This document shows positions 33,868 through 45,059 of a DNA stretch of 64,000 bases, piece after piece. The notes below the pieces were generated by a model. That model did no database searches, was not told the origin of the DNA, and saw only the letters and a list, made by a program, of their open reading frames with translations. The DNA comes from Megamerina dolium (taxonomy: Eukaryota > Arthropoda > Insecta > Diptera > Megamerinidae). The stretch lies in NCBI GenBank assembly GCA_963854835.1, contig OY978525.1, positions 77,073,628 through 77,137,627 of the forward strand, written 5' to 3'. Numbering within the stretch: position 1 is the first letter of the stretch; the number at the start of each line of letters is the position of its first letter. The position numbers and the translations under genes were made by a program.

Positions 33868-36458
33868 TTTTTTTTTATTATTCATTTTCTTTATTTATTG
33901 AATCTATTCCTAAAGAATCTAACAATAAGTTTTAAAATCTTAATCTAATTCAACAACAGTAGCTCCTTATTATCTAGAGCAATGTTTTTTGTACGATGCT
34001 CTTCTTTTTATTGGAAGGCTGGCAGGTCCTTTCTTCGAAGGCGCGAAGTATAACAGGTATTGAGCAAGGTTCTTGCTGGTGTGTTTGGATGTCTTTGTAA
34101 TCTTCTAGTATATTTTTGTCTAGTATTTTTAACTTCAATTTCTACCATTGGGATATTTAAGTCATTGTGTATACATTCATTTCTAATATACCATGGTGCA
34201 CCAGTTATCATCCTTAAAATTTTAGACTGAGATCTCTGTATGATTTCAATATTGCTATTACTAGTGTTCCACCATAATTGAATTCCGTAACTCCAAATTG
34301 GCTTTATTATGCTGTTGTACAGTAGGACCTTGTATTTCAAGTTTAATGGTGATCTGAAATTGATGAGCCAGTGCAGACAAAAAGCTTTTAATTTCATCTG
34401 AGTTCTTTTTGCTTCGATGTGCTTGCGCCATGTAAGCCATCTATCTAAGTGTATCCCTAGGTAGATGACTTCATTTGTATGAGTTATGGCGATATTATTT
34501 AGTGTAACTGTCGGGCATGTGCTTTTGTTAAGTGTGAACGTTACATGTTTACATTTGGACTCATTAACTTTTATGCGCCAGTTAGATAACCATTTTTCAA
34601 CAAGTACTAAATGCTCCCCTAAATCTGTGGATGCCTTAATTGGGTTTCGATTACGGCTTAGAATAGCAGTATCGTCAGCAAATGTAGATGTCAACAACCG
34701 TGCATCTGTTGGTAGAGCGAAAGTATATAATACATACAGAATGGGGCCAAGAACGCTACCCTGTGGAACTCCGGCTTTGATATTGAATTCTTCTGTGGAA
34801 AAGTCTTTATATTTTACAACAAAACGACGGTTATCTAGGTATGATTCCAGTATTTGGTGGGAGCTTTCTGGTAGAAGTTTTCTTATTTTATACTTTAGCC
34901 CTTCATGCCACACTCTATCAAATGCCTGAGCAACATCGAGGAATATAGCTGAACAATACTCTTTGTATTCAAATGCTTTCCGTATCTCATTGGTAATTCT
35001 GTTGACCGTCCCTGTCGATCGTCCCATGTTTTTCGCGAAATCCAAATTGGTGCTGAGGAATTATGTCACGTTCTTCAAGATGAGGTCTGAGTTTGGCTAA
35101 CAGCAGTTTTTGAGAGACATGGTAGCAAGCTTATGGGTCTGTAGGATGACGGCAATGTTTTATCTTTTCCTGGCTTTAGAATCATTGTTACTTGTGATTT
35201 TTTCCATTGGTTAGGAAAGTAGCCCAGTTTTAGCATTCCATTAAACAAAACCACTAAAAATAATACAGCTGCCGTTGGAATTTCAATTAGCATTTTTGGT
35301 GTGATGCCATCGAAACCAGGAGCTTTCTTTGGATTAAGCTGGTACTTAATAATCTAGTTGATTTCTTTAGATGATATTTTGAGAGGAGTGAAGCCACTAG
35401 TTGCAGTGTTGTGTGGGGGGATTCGAAATTCGTTTGCGGGCGGATTGGGCTTTTTGTGTTGGCTTTTTCTTCTTCAGTGCGTGACCAATTTCTGACATGA
35501 TTTCTGATTGAAAATTCTGCATTAAGTGACGTTTTCAGCTTTTTGTAAGAGTTCCAAAGCGAATTTGTTTTGGTAGTCATAGGAGAAAGCTTTTCGATAT
35601 ACTTTAGCTGTTCAAATTCCTCATCCTGTTTTAATGCTTCTTTCAGAGCTCTTTCAGCACACTTAAGTCTTTGTTTTGATGCAGGTGTCCGGCATGTCTG
35701 CCATTCTCTTCTACGCCGGCGCTTTTCATTAACGAGTTTTTCAATTTGGGTGTTGGTGGCTATACGAACATTCTTTTGTTTTTGGTAATCACGTGGGGTT
35801 GAAACTATTGCAGCAGTAGTGAGCATGGTATTGATAATGTTTAGATTATCATCGATGTCGATCTCAGACTGGATTACAGGACTGGTGTTGATATGACTAC
35901 TTATATACTTTTTGTATTTCAGCCAATCTGTTTTTGGGGATGGTACCTAAATGGTAGTTTTGACAATGGAGGGCGTTCATTTAGATAAAATAATACAGGA
36001 GAGTGATCTGAGGATAGTTCGTAACGTATTTCGGCTGTGACAATATTTCGATTAAGATTTCGAACGACTGCAAAATCAATCAAATCAGGAATTTCCGAGA
36101 TGTCTGTTGGCCAATATGTTGGCTGGCCAGAAGACACGAAATTGAGCATATTTTGTGGATTTGTTATAGTGTTATACAGTTGCCTTCCTTTTGTATTTAT
36201 TAAACGAGAGCCCCAATACGTATGTTTGGCGTTATAATCACCAGCCGCAAAGAATCTCTTTCCTAGCTTGTCAAAGAATTCTTTAAATACCTTTTCGGTT
36301 ACTGAAAATCGTGGTGGACAGTACACAGCTAAAGGTGTTATATTTTTGTTAAGGCATTGCAGACATATTGAAGTAGCTTGTAAGTAGTTTTTTGAATATT
36401 CTTCGAAAGAATAATGTTTAATTATGCTTCTAATGAGAATGCCTGTACCACCATGTGC
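33868..36458 (-). mobile_element. 5'-truncated jockey-clade LINE at the palindrome centre
   Basis: 2,591 bp on minus, flanked by the 11-bp target duplication TTAAAATGATT (33,857-33,867 and 36,459-36,469). The poly(A) tail appears as a T-run at 33,868 onward. The 5' truncation lies in the endonuclease (GGTGILIRSIIKHYSF near 36,455). Several frameshifts divide ORF2. Removing it with one target copy joins the left-arm end, via ten bases, to direct repeat A'. Confidence 0.92.
34008..36326 (-). pseudogene. Jockey ORF2 (EN-RT), frameshifted
   Basis: Endonuclease: AVYCPPRFSVTEKVF, AAGDYNAKHTYWGSRLI, GQPTYWPTDISEIPDLIDF and YELSSDHSPVLF (35,919-36,326). Linker frame 35,287-35,826. RT: QVTMILKPGKDKTLPSSYRP and ISLLPCLSK (35,075-35,293), then IFLDVAQAFDRVWHEGL, KAGVPQGSVLGPILYVLY and STFADDTAILSRN, with the C-terminal YLGIHLDRWLTWRKHIEAKR to the stop at 34,008. 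The frame changes at about 35,826-35,919, 35,290 and 35,045-35,075. The long 345-codon C-terminal frame is intact. Confidence 0.88.
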
Positions 36459-36766
36459 TTAAAATGATTGCCGGGCATTTTGTTCCCATAACTTTAACTT
36501 GTAATATATAGATTAGTACATATAAGTATGTAATTTGTTTTTATTATATACATGCTGCTATAAATTTATATTTTAAGTTAACTATGTACGTACATAAATA
36601 TTCCCAAAAGTTTATCTTTTAATGTACATACATTCTTCTGCTTCTTATGTGGCCATGACAACCATGACAACGATTTAGGCCGAACATATATTGCGGCGAC
36701 AGTCTTCTCTGTTCTTCGCTTGCTGGCGCTAATTGGATATTCCAAGCACCGCCAGGTTACCCAACA
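36459..36766. repeat. Direct repeat A' (partner at 27,127-27,430)
   Basis: Second copy of the 0.3-kb direct repeat, here continuous with the rest of the minus-strand RTE to its right. Its start TTAAAATGATT is the jockey target duplication. It contains a 6-bp CCGGGC near 36,471 that the first copy lacks. Confidence 0.9.
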
Positions 36767-38140
36767 CTTGGTCCTTATAACGGAGGTTTGGTTCTCCTCT
36801 TCTTCTGCGTCCTCTAGCTGGTGCCGAATTAAATACCCTCTTCGCTGGAGCCTCTTCTTCCATTCGCTCGATATGACCCAGCCAGCGCAGCCGCTGAATT
36901 TTGATGCGCTTGATTATGACAATGTCAGCGTACAGCTCATACAGCTAATCGTTGTACTTCATTCGGTACTCGCCATCAACGCAAATAGGTCCGAAGATCC
37001 TGCGCAGTACTCCAAGCTACAAGTATCCTCTTATCCGTGTTGAAAATTGTCCAGGCTTCCCAATTTTCACCGCACAACGAGTGTTGAGCAGTGTCATTCT
37101 GCAAAGTCGAATGAGTTTTGCAGGTACACCAAATTCAGATATATTTGTGTAGAGGTAATCCCTTATCAGACAGAGAAACCCCACTGATAAGGCCCAATAA
37201 GGTTGCTGAGCATAGACTTCAATCTTTCACACAATACGCACGATGAGACCTTGTATACGATGCTCGAGACTTATGCCTCGGTAGTTGGCGCAAATTGTGG
37301 GGTCTCCTTTCTTATGTGTGGGGCAGAGAACACTGAGACTCCAATCATCGGGTATGCTTTCGTCCTACCATATTCTGCTTATGAGCTGGTGCATGCAGGT
37401 GAGCAGCTCATCGCCGCTGGTCTTAAGCAAATAGGCGGGCAGGCCATCAGCAGCTGTTGCTTTGTTATTCTTCAGGCTCTTTATGGCTGTTTTAACTTCG
37501 TCATGGTCGGATGGTGAAACAACAACACCATCATCCGTAATTGGGGTGTTCGAGCAATCTCCTACACTGACGGAATTGTTCATAGCATCGTCATAGGTAG
37601 CCAAGATGCCATAGGTGGTGTATTTCTCTGCGATAGCGTCGCGACGCTACTAATCATACCACTCGTTCCTCAGAGGACGGTAGTAACTGATTACTTCTTT
37701 GGCAGCAGCAGTCATGGACTGGGATATGTATGTCCACCGTGCACATGTATGATCAAGTTTGGAAGTGTTCTGCCTAAGCAGATCCGAGAGCCGAATGGCA
37801 AAAGCATCTGCTACCTCTGGTGATCGCAGCTTACTGACGACAAGCTTTTTCTGTGTGGAACTTTGTTTATTATTTGCGACACATAAACGTGTGCGCACCT
37901 TAGCTGCAACAAGGTAGTGATCCGAGTCGATGTTGGCATCACACATCGATTGTACGTCCATCACACTGAAAGCTTGCCTTCCGTCAATCACCACGTGATC
38001 AATTTGGTTTCTCGTTCGCTGATCTGGAAACCACCATGTCGCTTTGTGGATATCGAGATGCTGGAATCTGGTATAAATAATTACCATGCTGCGACGAAGT
38101 CGATCAGCCTCATTCCGTTATCGGAGAGATTCTGATGGAG
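36640..38140 (-). mobile_element. RTE LINE, right-arm copy
   Basis: Minus-strand RTE continuous from its 3' end (GTGGCCATGACAACC at about 36,650) to a 5' truncation near 38,140. It has the endonuclease end (37,650-38,087: IIYTRFQHLDIHKATWWFPD, NQIDHVVIDGRQAFSVMDVQ, SDHYLVAAKVRTRLCVANNK) and the RT start (37,365-37,604: DDGVVVSPSDHDEVKTAIKS, ATAADGLPAYLLKTSGDELL). About 270 bp of RT present in the left arm is missing here around 37,060, between short GAAG repeats. Confidence 0.88.
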
Positions 38141-39207
38141 GCTTAAATACTTGTATGATTTAATTTTTATGAAACGTGAAATGAATATTTTTGTTTATAC
38201 ATTAGTAATAAATGTGAAACATTACACCTTTTGATGAATAACAAAAAACGACTTTATAAATATCATCATCTTTTACTTCATTAAAATCTACCACTAAATT
38301 TTAGAATCTAACACAATTGTTTAGCTTCATTTACCTCTAAAAATTTCTTTACAGTGCGAACACTGTTCGTAATGTCAAACATTAAGAAAACATACAAAGG
38401 AGTCCACATGTCGCCAGGAAACATTTTTGCCCATGTAAACGCGAACGAAACATCAAAAGTGAATTTAAAATGTTTTTCGTGGAAATGTTTTTGTGTCTAA
38501 ATGCGAACTAAGACAAAAGCAAAAACACTATCATGCGCCGCATAATCAAACAGCGACCATGTCTGCCAGCAACTGATAATGTTTTTGTTTTTGTGCTTTT
38601 GCCAACAATAATAAAAAAATAATATTGCGCCCATCAAAGAAGATTTTTCGAGGTGTGACGTCACAATAGTTCAGCTGCGTGAGAAAATGGCAAAGAGGCG
38701 AACAAATTAAAAATAAAAGTACATAATATAATTAACAAAGTAAGGCAATCGCAAAATGTCATGTCATTCACAGTATATGTCAAAGCATTTTTAGGTAGTG
38801 TCAATGAAAGAGGAATATCAAAGTCTGTACAGACAGTGTTATAATTTTTAATTCTCTGGTTCAGTACAAAATGATCAATTTTATTTATTTTTTTTTTTAA
38901 GAAAAACAATGGGCTTTAATGATTATTTTTTTATTATTTTAATGATTGTAACATTTAAAAAAACATTTACAAGTTGATGTAATTAAAATAAAATTAGTAA
39001 TAATGGAAAGAAAGAATAAACAAATGCATGTGAGACGTTTGTCCCTTATATGCAACCAGATTGTTATTGTAATGAAATATTTTCGAATTTTTCACTTTGA
39101 TAGATTTCACAAAGCTATGTTTTGATTTTCTTATACACACTTATTTCAAAATGAAAGCATCAAAATTCCTCTTTTGGATTGTCTTACTTTGTTAATTACA
39201 CTTAATA
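38141..39207. other. Right-arm spacer, includes the empty SINE site
   Basis: AT-rich DNA without a gene. It includes the unoccupied target of the left-arm SINE near 38,788-38,803 and about 115 bp (about 38,580-38,695) absent from the left arm. Confidence 0.6.
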
Positions 39208-39209
39208 TA

Positions 39210-40362
39210 AAGGGTTATCCATTTCGCGGTTTCAAAAGTATAGGGCTAGAATTCGACATCTGTCAAACTGAGTTGTTAAAACAATTTCTTTCTTTTTCAG
39301 TTCAAAGTCTGACATTTGCGAAAATGGATCGCTTATTAACTACCGCACAATGCATTAAAATTGTAAAAACCTACTACAAAAATGGTGATTCTGCCACAGC
39401 CACATATCGTGCTTTAAGAGGAGATTATGGTTTACATAATCGTCCAACTACACAAGCAATTGGCAAAAATTGTGAAGAAATATGAAGAGACTGGATCGGT
39501 TACAGATATTGTAAGGCCTGTGCATCATCGTTTCGCTCGTACCACCGAAAATATCGCTGCTGTAAGTGAAAGTGTTGCCGAAGACCCGAATGTGTCGATT
39601 CCTCGTCGTTCTCAGGAATTAGGACTGTCTTACGGCACATTATGGCGTATTTTGCATTTGGATCTACACCTACATCCATATAAAATCCAGCTCACACAAC
39701 AACTGAAGCCAGCTGACCATTCACAACGTCGTAGATACGTCGAATGGGTGCTTGAACAACAGGCGGTGCGCTCTTTGGTCCGGAGGTGTGATTGGACCTT
39801 ACTTCTTCGAAAACGACGATGGAACGACTGTCACCGTCAATTCGGAGCGTTATGGTCATATGATAACCGCCTTTTTTTGCCAACTATTGAAGAATACGAC
39901 TTAGAGAATATGTGGTTTTAACAAGACGGTGCCACATGCCACACATCTCGAGCGAATATGGCATTATTGCAAGAGAAATTTTCTGGCCGCGTAATTTCTC
40001 GTCGTGGCGATATCAAGTGGCCACCAAGATCATGCGATTTGACACCGCTTGACTTTTTTTTGTGGGCCTACGCGAAAGACCGTGTTTATGCAGATAAACC
40101 TTTAACTCTTGAGCACCTAAAAACCAACATTCGTCACGTTATGGCTGAGATACCGCCCAATATGTGTCAAAAAGTGGTCGAAAATTACCTCAAAAGAATC
40201 GATGCTTGCAACAATTCGAGTGATGGTCATTTAAATGATGTAGTATTTCACACATAATGTCAACGTTCAAACTTTATAATAAAAAATAAATATCATGATA
40301 AAAAATATTTTATATGTGTTTTATTTACATTTACTTTTGAAACCGCAAAATGGATAACCCTT
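39210..40362 (+). mobile_element. Mariner-type element, right-arm copy
   Basis: 1,153 bp with the same terminal repeats as the left-arm copy and TA on both sides (39,208-39,209; 40,363-40,364). It shares the ~155-bp catalytic deletion with the left arm (at about 39,768) and keeps the 26 bp lost there. It is non-autonomous. Confidence 0.92.
39325..40257 (+). pseudogene. Mariner-type transposase, right-arm copy
   Basis: Starts MDRLLTTAQCIKIVKTYYKN at 39,325, shifts frame near 39,470, continues IVKKYEETGSVTDIVRPVHH and SIPRRSQELGLSYGTLWRIL, meets the shared deletion at about 39,768, and after frame changes ends with QDGATCHT, PPRSCDLTPLDFFLW and NYLKRIDACNNSSDGHLND to the stop at 40,257. The first catalytic Asp region is missing. 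The HTH and C-terminus are otherwise well preserved. Confidence 0.88.
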
Positions 40363-40364
40363 TA

Positions 40365-41038
40365 TAAAATAATTATTAATTATATAAATAATGCGGAATA
40401 ATGAATGAATAATTCAATTCTTTGAAAGACTATGACGTCACATTCTGTCAAATTCACTGAAAACCGATTAGAGGTAAAATATGATCGCTACCTTAATATT
40501 CTATCGTCCGTGTGCTTTCGTATAATATGCGCATTAATCGTTGTTATCAGTGTAGCCAGTTCAGCCTTTATGAGGCTAGATCTGTTTTTTTCTTTTGTCA
40601 TTTAGCTTCGAAATTTAAGATTTAGCTACGTGGCTTTTTTCTAGGCCTTTGTTATTTTCAAACTAGCTTTTTTTTAAGAAAAATCCTCCATACATACAAA
40701 AAAAAAGATATCTTATATATTCAGTGCAACGCTGTGTTACAAAGCGAAAATAATTTTTGTATGAGAATTACCATCTAGCAGTATCACGATTAGTCCAACA
40801 TATTTGGGCCATCATCATTCTTTTCTGTTAAATAATCAGCTGTGTTGCGCGGTATATTTGTTTCTATTACAGGATATACAAGTAAAAAGTTCAAGTATAT
40901 TAGCTTACTGACAAAAGATTCGAGATTGCAATACGCAACCAAAACTTTGATCCTATTGCGCATTCGACACGGCTACAGTATCTTTAAACACTGGAATTCA
41001 GCCCAGCTCATAAGAAAGCTAAATTCTCATGATACATA
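40365..41038. other. Right-arm AT-rich DNA up to the Tc1 insertion
   Basis: Matches 29,520-30,199 in reverse complement. No gene is recognised. It ends with the TA (41,037-41,038) used as the Tc1 target. Confidence 0.6.
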
Positions 41039-42689
41039 CAGTGGCTCACAGCTTATTTCGTACAGTGTATATATTTTTATGTAAATGGCTGTAACATCGA
41101 AACTAAAAAACTTATCGATAAGTTTTGAATGTAGATGTCTGTGTATGTGTTTAGTAAACCTAATAAGAAAACGGGGAACCCCAAAAATTGTTCTTTTTGT
41201 CATGCAAGAGAGAAAAACTATTGATCAGCTGATTTTCAGCTCACATCTTATTTCGTACACAAACTTCAATGTAAGTAAGTTTCATTCTGCCGCGCAGTTA
41301 CAAAGTTTTTTTGAATTGTATGAGTTTTTGGACCTTTTTAACTATTATAACAATTTTTATTATTATTATTTTAAATAGTTAAAGTGCTGTAAATTAAACA
41401 TTTAGCGTTATGGGTCGTCGTACAACGATGGAACAGCGTAAACTGGTAATTAACCATTTTAGGAAAGGTCAGAGTGTGCGAAAAATTGCTGAAATGACAA
41501 ATTTAAGTGCCTCAACTGTCCAATACATCATTCAACGCTTCGTTCGCGAAAATCGGTTGGAGAACAAGGGCAGAGAAGCACCTAATAAGATTTTCAACGC
41601 ATCAGACGAGCGTTATATTGTACGAAAAATTAAGAAAAATCCAAAGTTATCCGCTCCGAAGTTGGCTGCAGAAGTTCAGCGTGAAATAGGAAATCATCCA
41701 GTGCTGAAACTGTCCGACGTGTGCTGCGCAATCATGACTTGAACGGTCGAGTAGCCCGAAAGAAACCATTCATTTCAAAAATGAATATACAACGCCGACT
41801 TGACTCCGCCAAAGAGCATATTATTAAGACTCCTGCGTTCTGGAATACCGTTATTTTCGCGGATGAGTCTAAGTTTAATATTTGTGGTTCGGACGGAATG
41901 TCATATGTTTGGCGTAAAGCGAATACCGAGCTAAACAAGGAGAACCTTAAGCCCACAGTGAAGCATGGTGGCGGTAGCGTGATGGTTTGGGCCTGTATGT
42001 CAGCAGCCGGAGTAGGTGAATTGGTTTTTATTGAGGGAACAATGGACAAAATGAAGTACCTCGAGATTCTGAAAAACAATTTACTTCAAAGTGCAGACAA
42101 ACTGGGTTTGCGGGAAGAATTTCGGTACTACCAAGATAATGACCCAAAACATAAATCTGGGATTGTGCAATCTTGGCTTATTTGGAACTGCCCACACTTG
42201 ATGTCTCCACCACCACAGTCACCTGACATGAATGTGATTGAAAATCTTTGGTCTATTTTGGACAATAAAATAAGAATACACAAGATTTCTAATAAGCAAG
42301 ACCTAAAGAAGGTACTAATGGAGGAATGGAAAAAAATCACACCAGACATCACTCAAAAATTGGTGGATTCAATGCCAAATAGACTCCAGGCTGTCATTAA
42401 CGCTAAGGGATGTCATACTAAATATTAAAATCAACTTACTTTGTTTTTAGTTTGAACTTAAAGAGACTGTACGAAATAAGCTGTGACATGAATTTTCCTA
42501 TTTTTTTCTTATTTTATTTTTTTATAGTGTCAAACACTAAAATTTTGAAAAAGTAAATTTTGGAAAATAAAAAACAAACCTTCCTTTCAAAAATGGCATT
42601 TATATTTTGTTCAAATTTTTGCTATATTAGGAATTACGACTGCAGCAATTTTTAAACTGTCACTGTACGAAATAAGCTGGGAGCCACTG
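41039..42689 (+). mobile_element. Tc1-like DNA transposon (right arm only)
   Basis: 1,651 bp, flanked by TA (41,037-41,038; 42,690-42,691). Terminal repeats of 29 bp start CAGTGGCTCACAGCTTATTT and CAGTGGCTCCCAGCTTATTT, with one mismatch. Each end also has an internal copy of CTTATTTCGTACA about 195 bp inward (41,247-41,259; inverse at 42,468-42,480), the IR/DR layout. The left arm retains the empty site, which equals this locus minus the element and one TA. Apart from one frameshift the transposase is complete. Confidence 0.96.
41410..42428 (+). pseudogene. Tc1-like transposase (DD34E) with one frameshift
   Basis: Start at 41,410 (MGRRTTMEQRKLVINHF). First HTH: SVRKIAEMTNLSASTVQYII. Second HTH: SAETVRRVLRNHDLNGRVAR, visible only if one base is restored near 41,700, where the first frame runs off into VLKLSDVCCAIMT. 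The second frame (to 42,428) carries the catalytic triad: FADESKFNICGSDG, the Asp of YYQDNDPKHKS, and the Glu of PDMNVIENLW, with 34 residues between the last two. KHGGGSVMVWACMSAAG is also present. With a single 1-bp lesion this is one of the youngest elements in the window. Confidence 0.93.
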
Positions 42690-42691
42690 TA

Positions 42692-43589
42692 TATAAACAG
42701 TAGTTCATCCAATTCATCTGAGGAAGAGGAAATAGTTACATGTTAGATATAGCCCACTATGGAATTATATATTTTTACATTTATCGGCTGTTTTTGTTGA
42801 ATGTTGAATAATTTGCCGCTGTCCTCTTTTAAATTCACATGATATTTAGTTATTAAAACGAAAAGGCCAGATTTAATGTTTGTAATAATATGTATTAATT
42901 AATAATTAAATTAAAGTATTTTCTCATATTTTTGTACCTAATGTATGCTTCGATTGTTGAACTAAAATGCATACATGTTAAAAATAAAATATAAACTGTT
43001 TATGATATGTTGAAAAGGCTTTTTTTTTAACCATTTAGCTTATTTAGCGTTTTTATTTGGCCGATCTAGCTTTTTTATTTTTGAAGTCCTGGCAAAATTG
43101 TATTGAATCTGTCTCCCATGTAGATGCGAGTACGTAATAACACGAAAACAATAACATTTTCAGTATGTGCCTGACTGTGAGGCATGTGTGACTGCTGTCT
43201 GCATATGGGGATGTACACTCTATCGCTTTTATATAGTTGTGCATACGCATTGTATTGTCTTTATCTAATTTTTTGCTCTCGCATTAATCGTCGTTATTCA
43301 TATATTATTCGCTGGTTGCTGTCTCTTTCTCTCTCAACAATCACACAACATCTATTGCCATAAACCATCGAATCATGATCTATTGCTTTGTATCGTTAAT
43401 TTTGCATACGTTGATTTCTTTCTCATTCTCCCTTTCTCTATGCTATATATGCTAATGTAACGAAATGTGCTTTAAAAATTTCACACTCTATTTAGTGAGT
43501 TTTACTTCAAAAATATTTGGAAAGGTTGAGGTAGATCCTTGTCTTCGTCAATGGCAGCAGATCTTATGGCATCTGCATGTGAACTCGAT
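42692..43589. other. Right-arm AT-rich DNA without a recognised gene
   Basis: Reverse-complement partner of about 28,690-29,515. A conserved minus-strand frame of 65 codons (43,053-43,250) is identical in reading to one in the left arm but has no recognisable domain; its conservation follows from the duplication. Confidence 0.6.
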
Positions 43590-44207
43590 CTAAGTGGATC
43601 TGATTGCTTGCATTGGAATCCAATTAACGATCAGTTTTTCTACAAGATCCGGGTATGTGACACTGATACTTTACCTACCAAATGGATTGTTCCCAGTACT
43701 GTAGCATGACTCGATCATTCGATGGGAATGTAATCGCCAGTAATCGTTGTTACAAAGATGTTTATACAATCACTTTGGAAAGAAGGACTTCAATGGGATG
43801 AAGCATTGTCAGCAGATTCGAAAACTCATTGGTTGACGTTTCACAATTCTCTTAATGAACTATTACGAATTCGTATTCCGCGATGGCTTGGTATGAAACA
43901 AGCTGCTGCGATATCGCTACACGAATTTTGTGATGCCAGCATTAAGGCGTATGCTGCTGTTATTTATCTACGCAGTACCGACAACAACGGCCATACTCGA
44001 GTTTCACTGGTGACAGCAAAGACGAAGGTGGCACCAGTGAAGGAACTTTGCATTCCGAGGCTAGAGCTTTGTGCAGCACATCTACTCACCGTGTTACTTG
44101 ACAACGTTCGTGGATCACTTCGGTTAAGTGACGTCGATTACACCTTATCGAGTGATTCGTAAATCGTTTTATGTTGGCTGCGAAAGTCAACATCAGCCTT
44201 CAAACAG
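43590..44207 (+). pseudogene. BEL/Pao pol fragment (right-arm copy)
   Basis: Reads DLSGSDCLHWNPINDQFFYK, CDTDTLPTKWIVPSTVA, VVTKMFIQSLWKEGLQWDEA (from about 43,740), then RNase H with SLHEFCDASIKAYAAVIYL, KTKVAPVKELCIPRLELCAA and DVDYTLSSDS*IVLCWLRKS. A TAA interrupts the last block at about 44,159. The frame is cut after AFKQY by the gypsy LTR at 44,208. It keeps the RNase H core that the left arm has lost. Confidence 0.86.
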
Positions 44208-44458
44208 TATAATGCTCTCTGGTGGTCAAGCTCATCGGTGCCAGGGTTGAGTTCGAGTTTATTTACTTATTATATTATTCCATTTAGTCACTATGTTATT
44301 TTATTTATTTATTATATTATTTCATATATCTATTATATTACTTATAATTATATTTAAAAAAAATCACAAAATTAAGAAAGAGCTGACTACCCCAGTTTTG
44401 CGCTTCACGACTACTTGTACTCCGAACAGCTAGGCCTCCATGACCAGTCCTTCTTCTC
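44208..44458 (-). repeat. 3' LTR of the minus-strand gypsy
   Basis: Near-identical to 48,453-48,702 and present as a third copy in the left arm (28,055-28,306). Exact ends are uncertain by a few bases because TG/CA termini are not obvious. Confidence 0.85.
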
Positions 44459-45059
44459 TACAATACAAAAATTAAAGAAAGTAATACTAGGTACAAGCGG
44501 TATCATTTCTTGGTTTTGGAAAGATGAGCTTTACTTCTCCCATGAACAGCCAAATATCCAAAGAGCGTCTGGGTCATGCGTCCAACTGTCTCCATGTAGA
44601 ATTGTGTACGAACGTCGGGTTTAACAATGCTTATCTGTGACAATATATCTTAAATTAAATTATTGTAATAATTATATTCAATTTCCTTATCGCTTTCCAG
44701 ATGTTATTGTTATTTTGGCTCTCTTTGGAACGATAGTTGGCTCCTCAGATGGACGTTCCTTCCTGAGTTTGTCGTACTGTATTTCCTGATAGTCACGGTC
44801 TACATTCATTATGCGCCTATATTTTGTTAAACAGTTATTATGATTCGTATTAATTACGATGAGACGAATAAAATTATTTAACTGTCGATGCTACGTAGGC
44901 GAGTTCTTTAGATCTGGCGCAATTAGATTTCGAAGAGTAAATACCATCAAATATCCTCTCACAGATGCTGTCACCTTGTTAGATTTGCGGTCTTAGTGTA
45001 GTGAGGTGCATTTGCTGTTATTTATTGTTAGTGGTGGTATGGTTTTAAGTCCTTCATGT

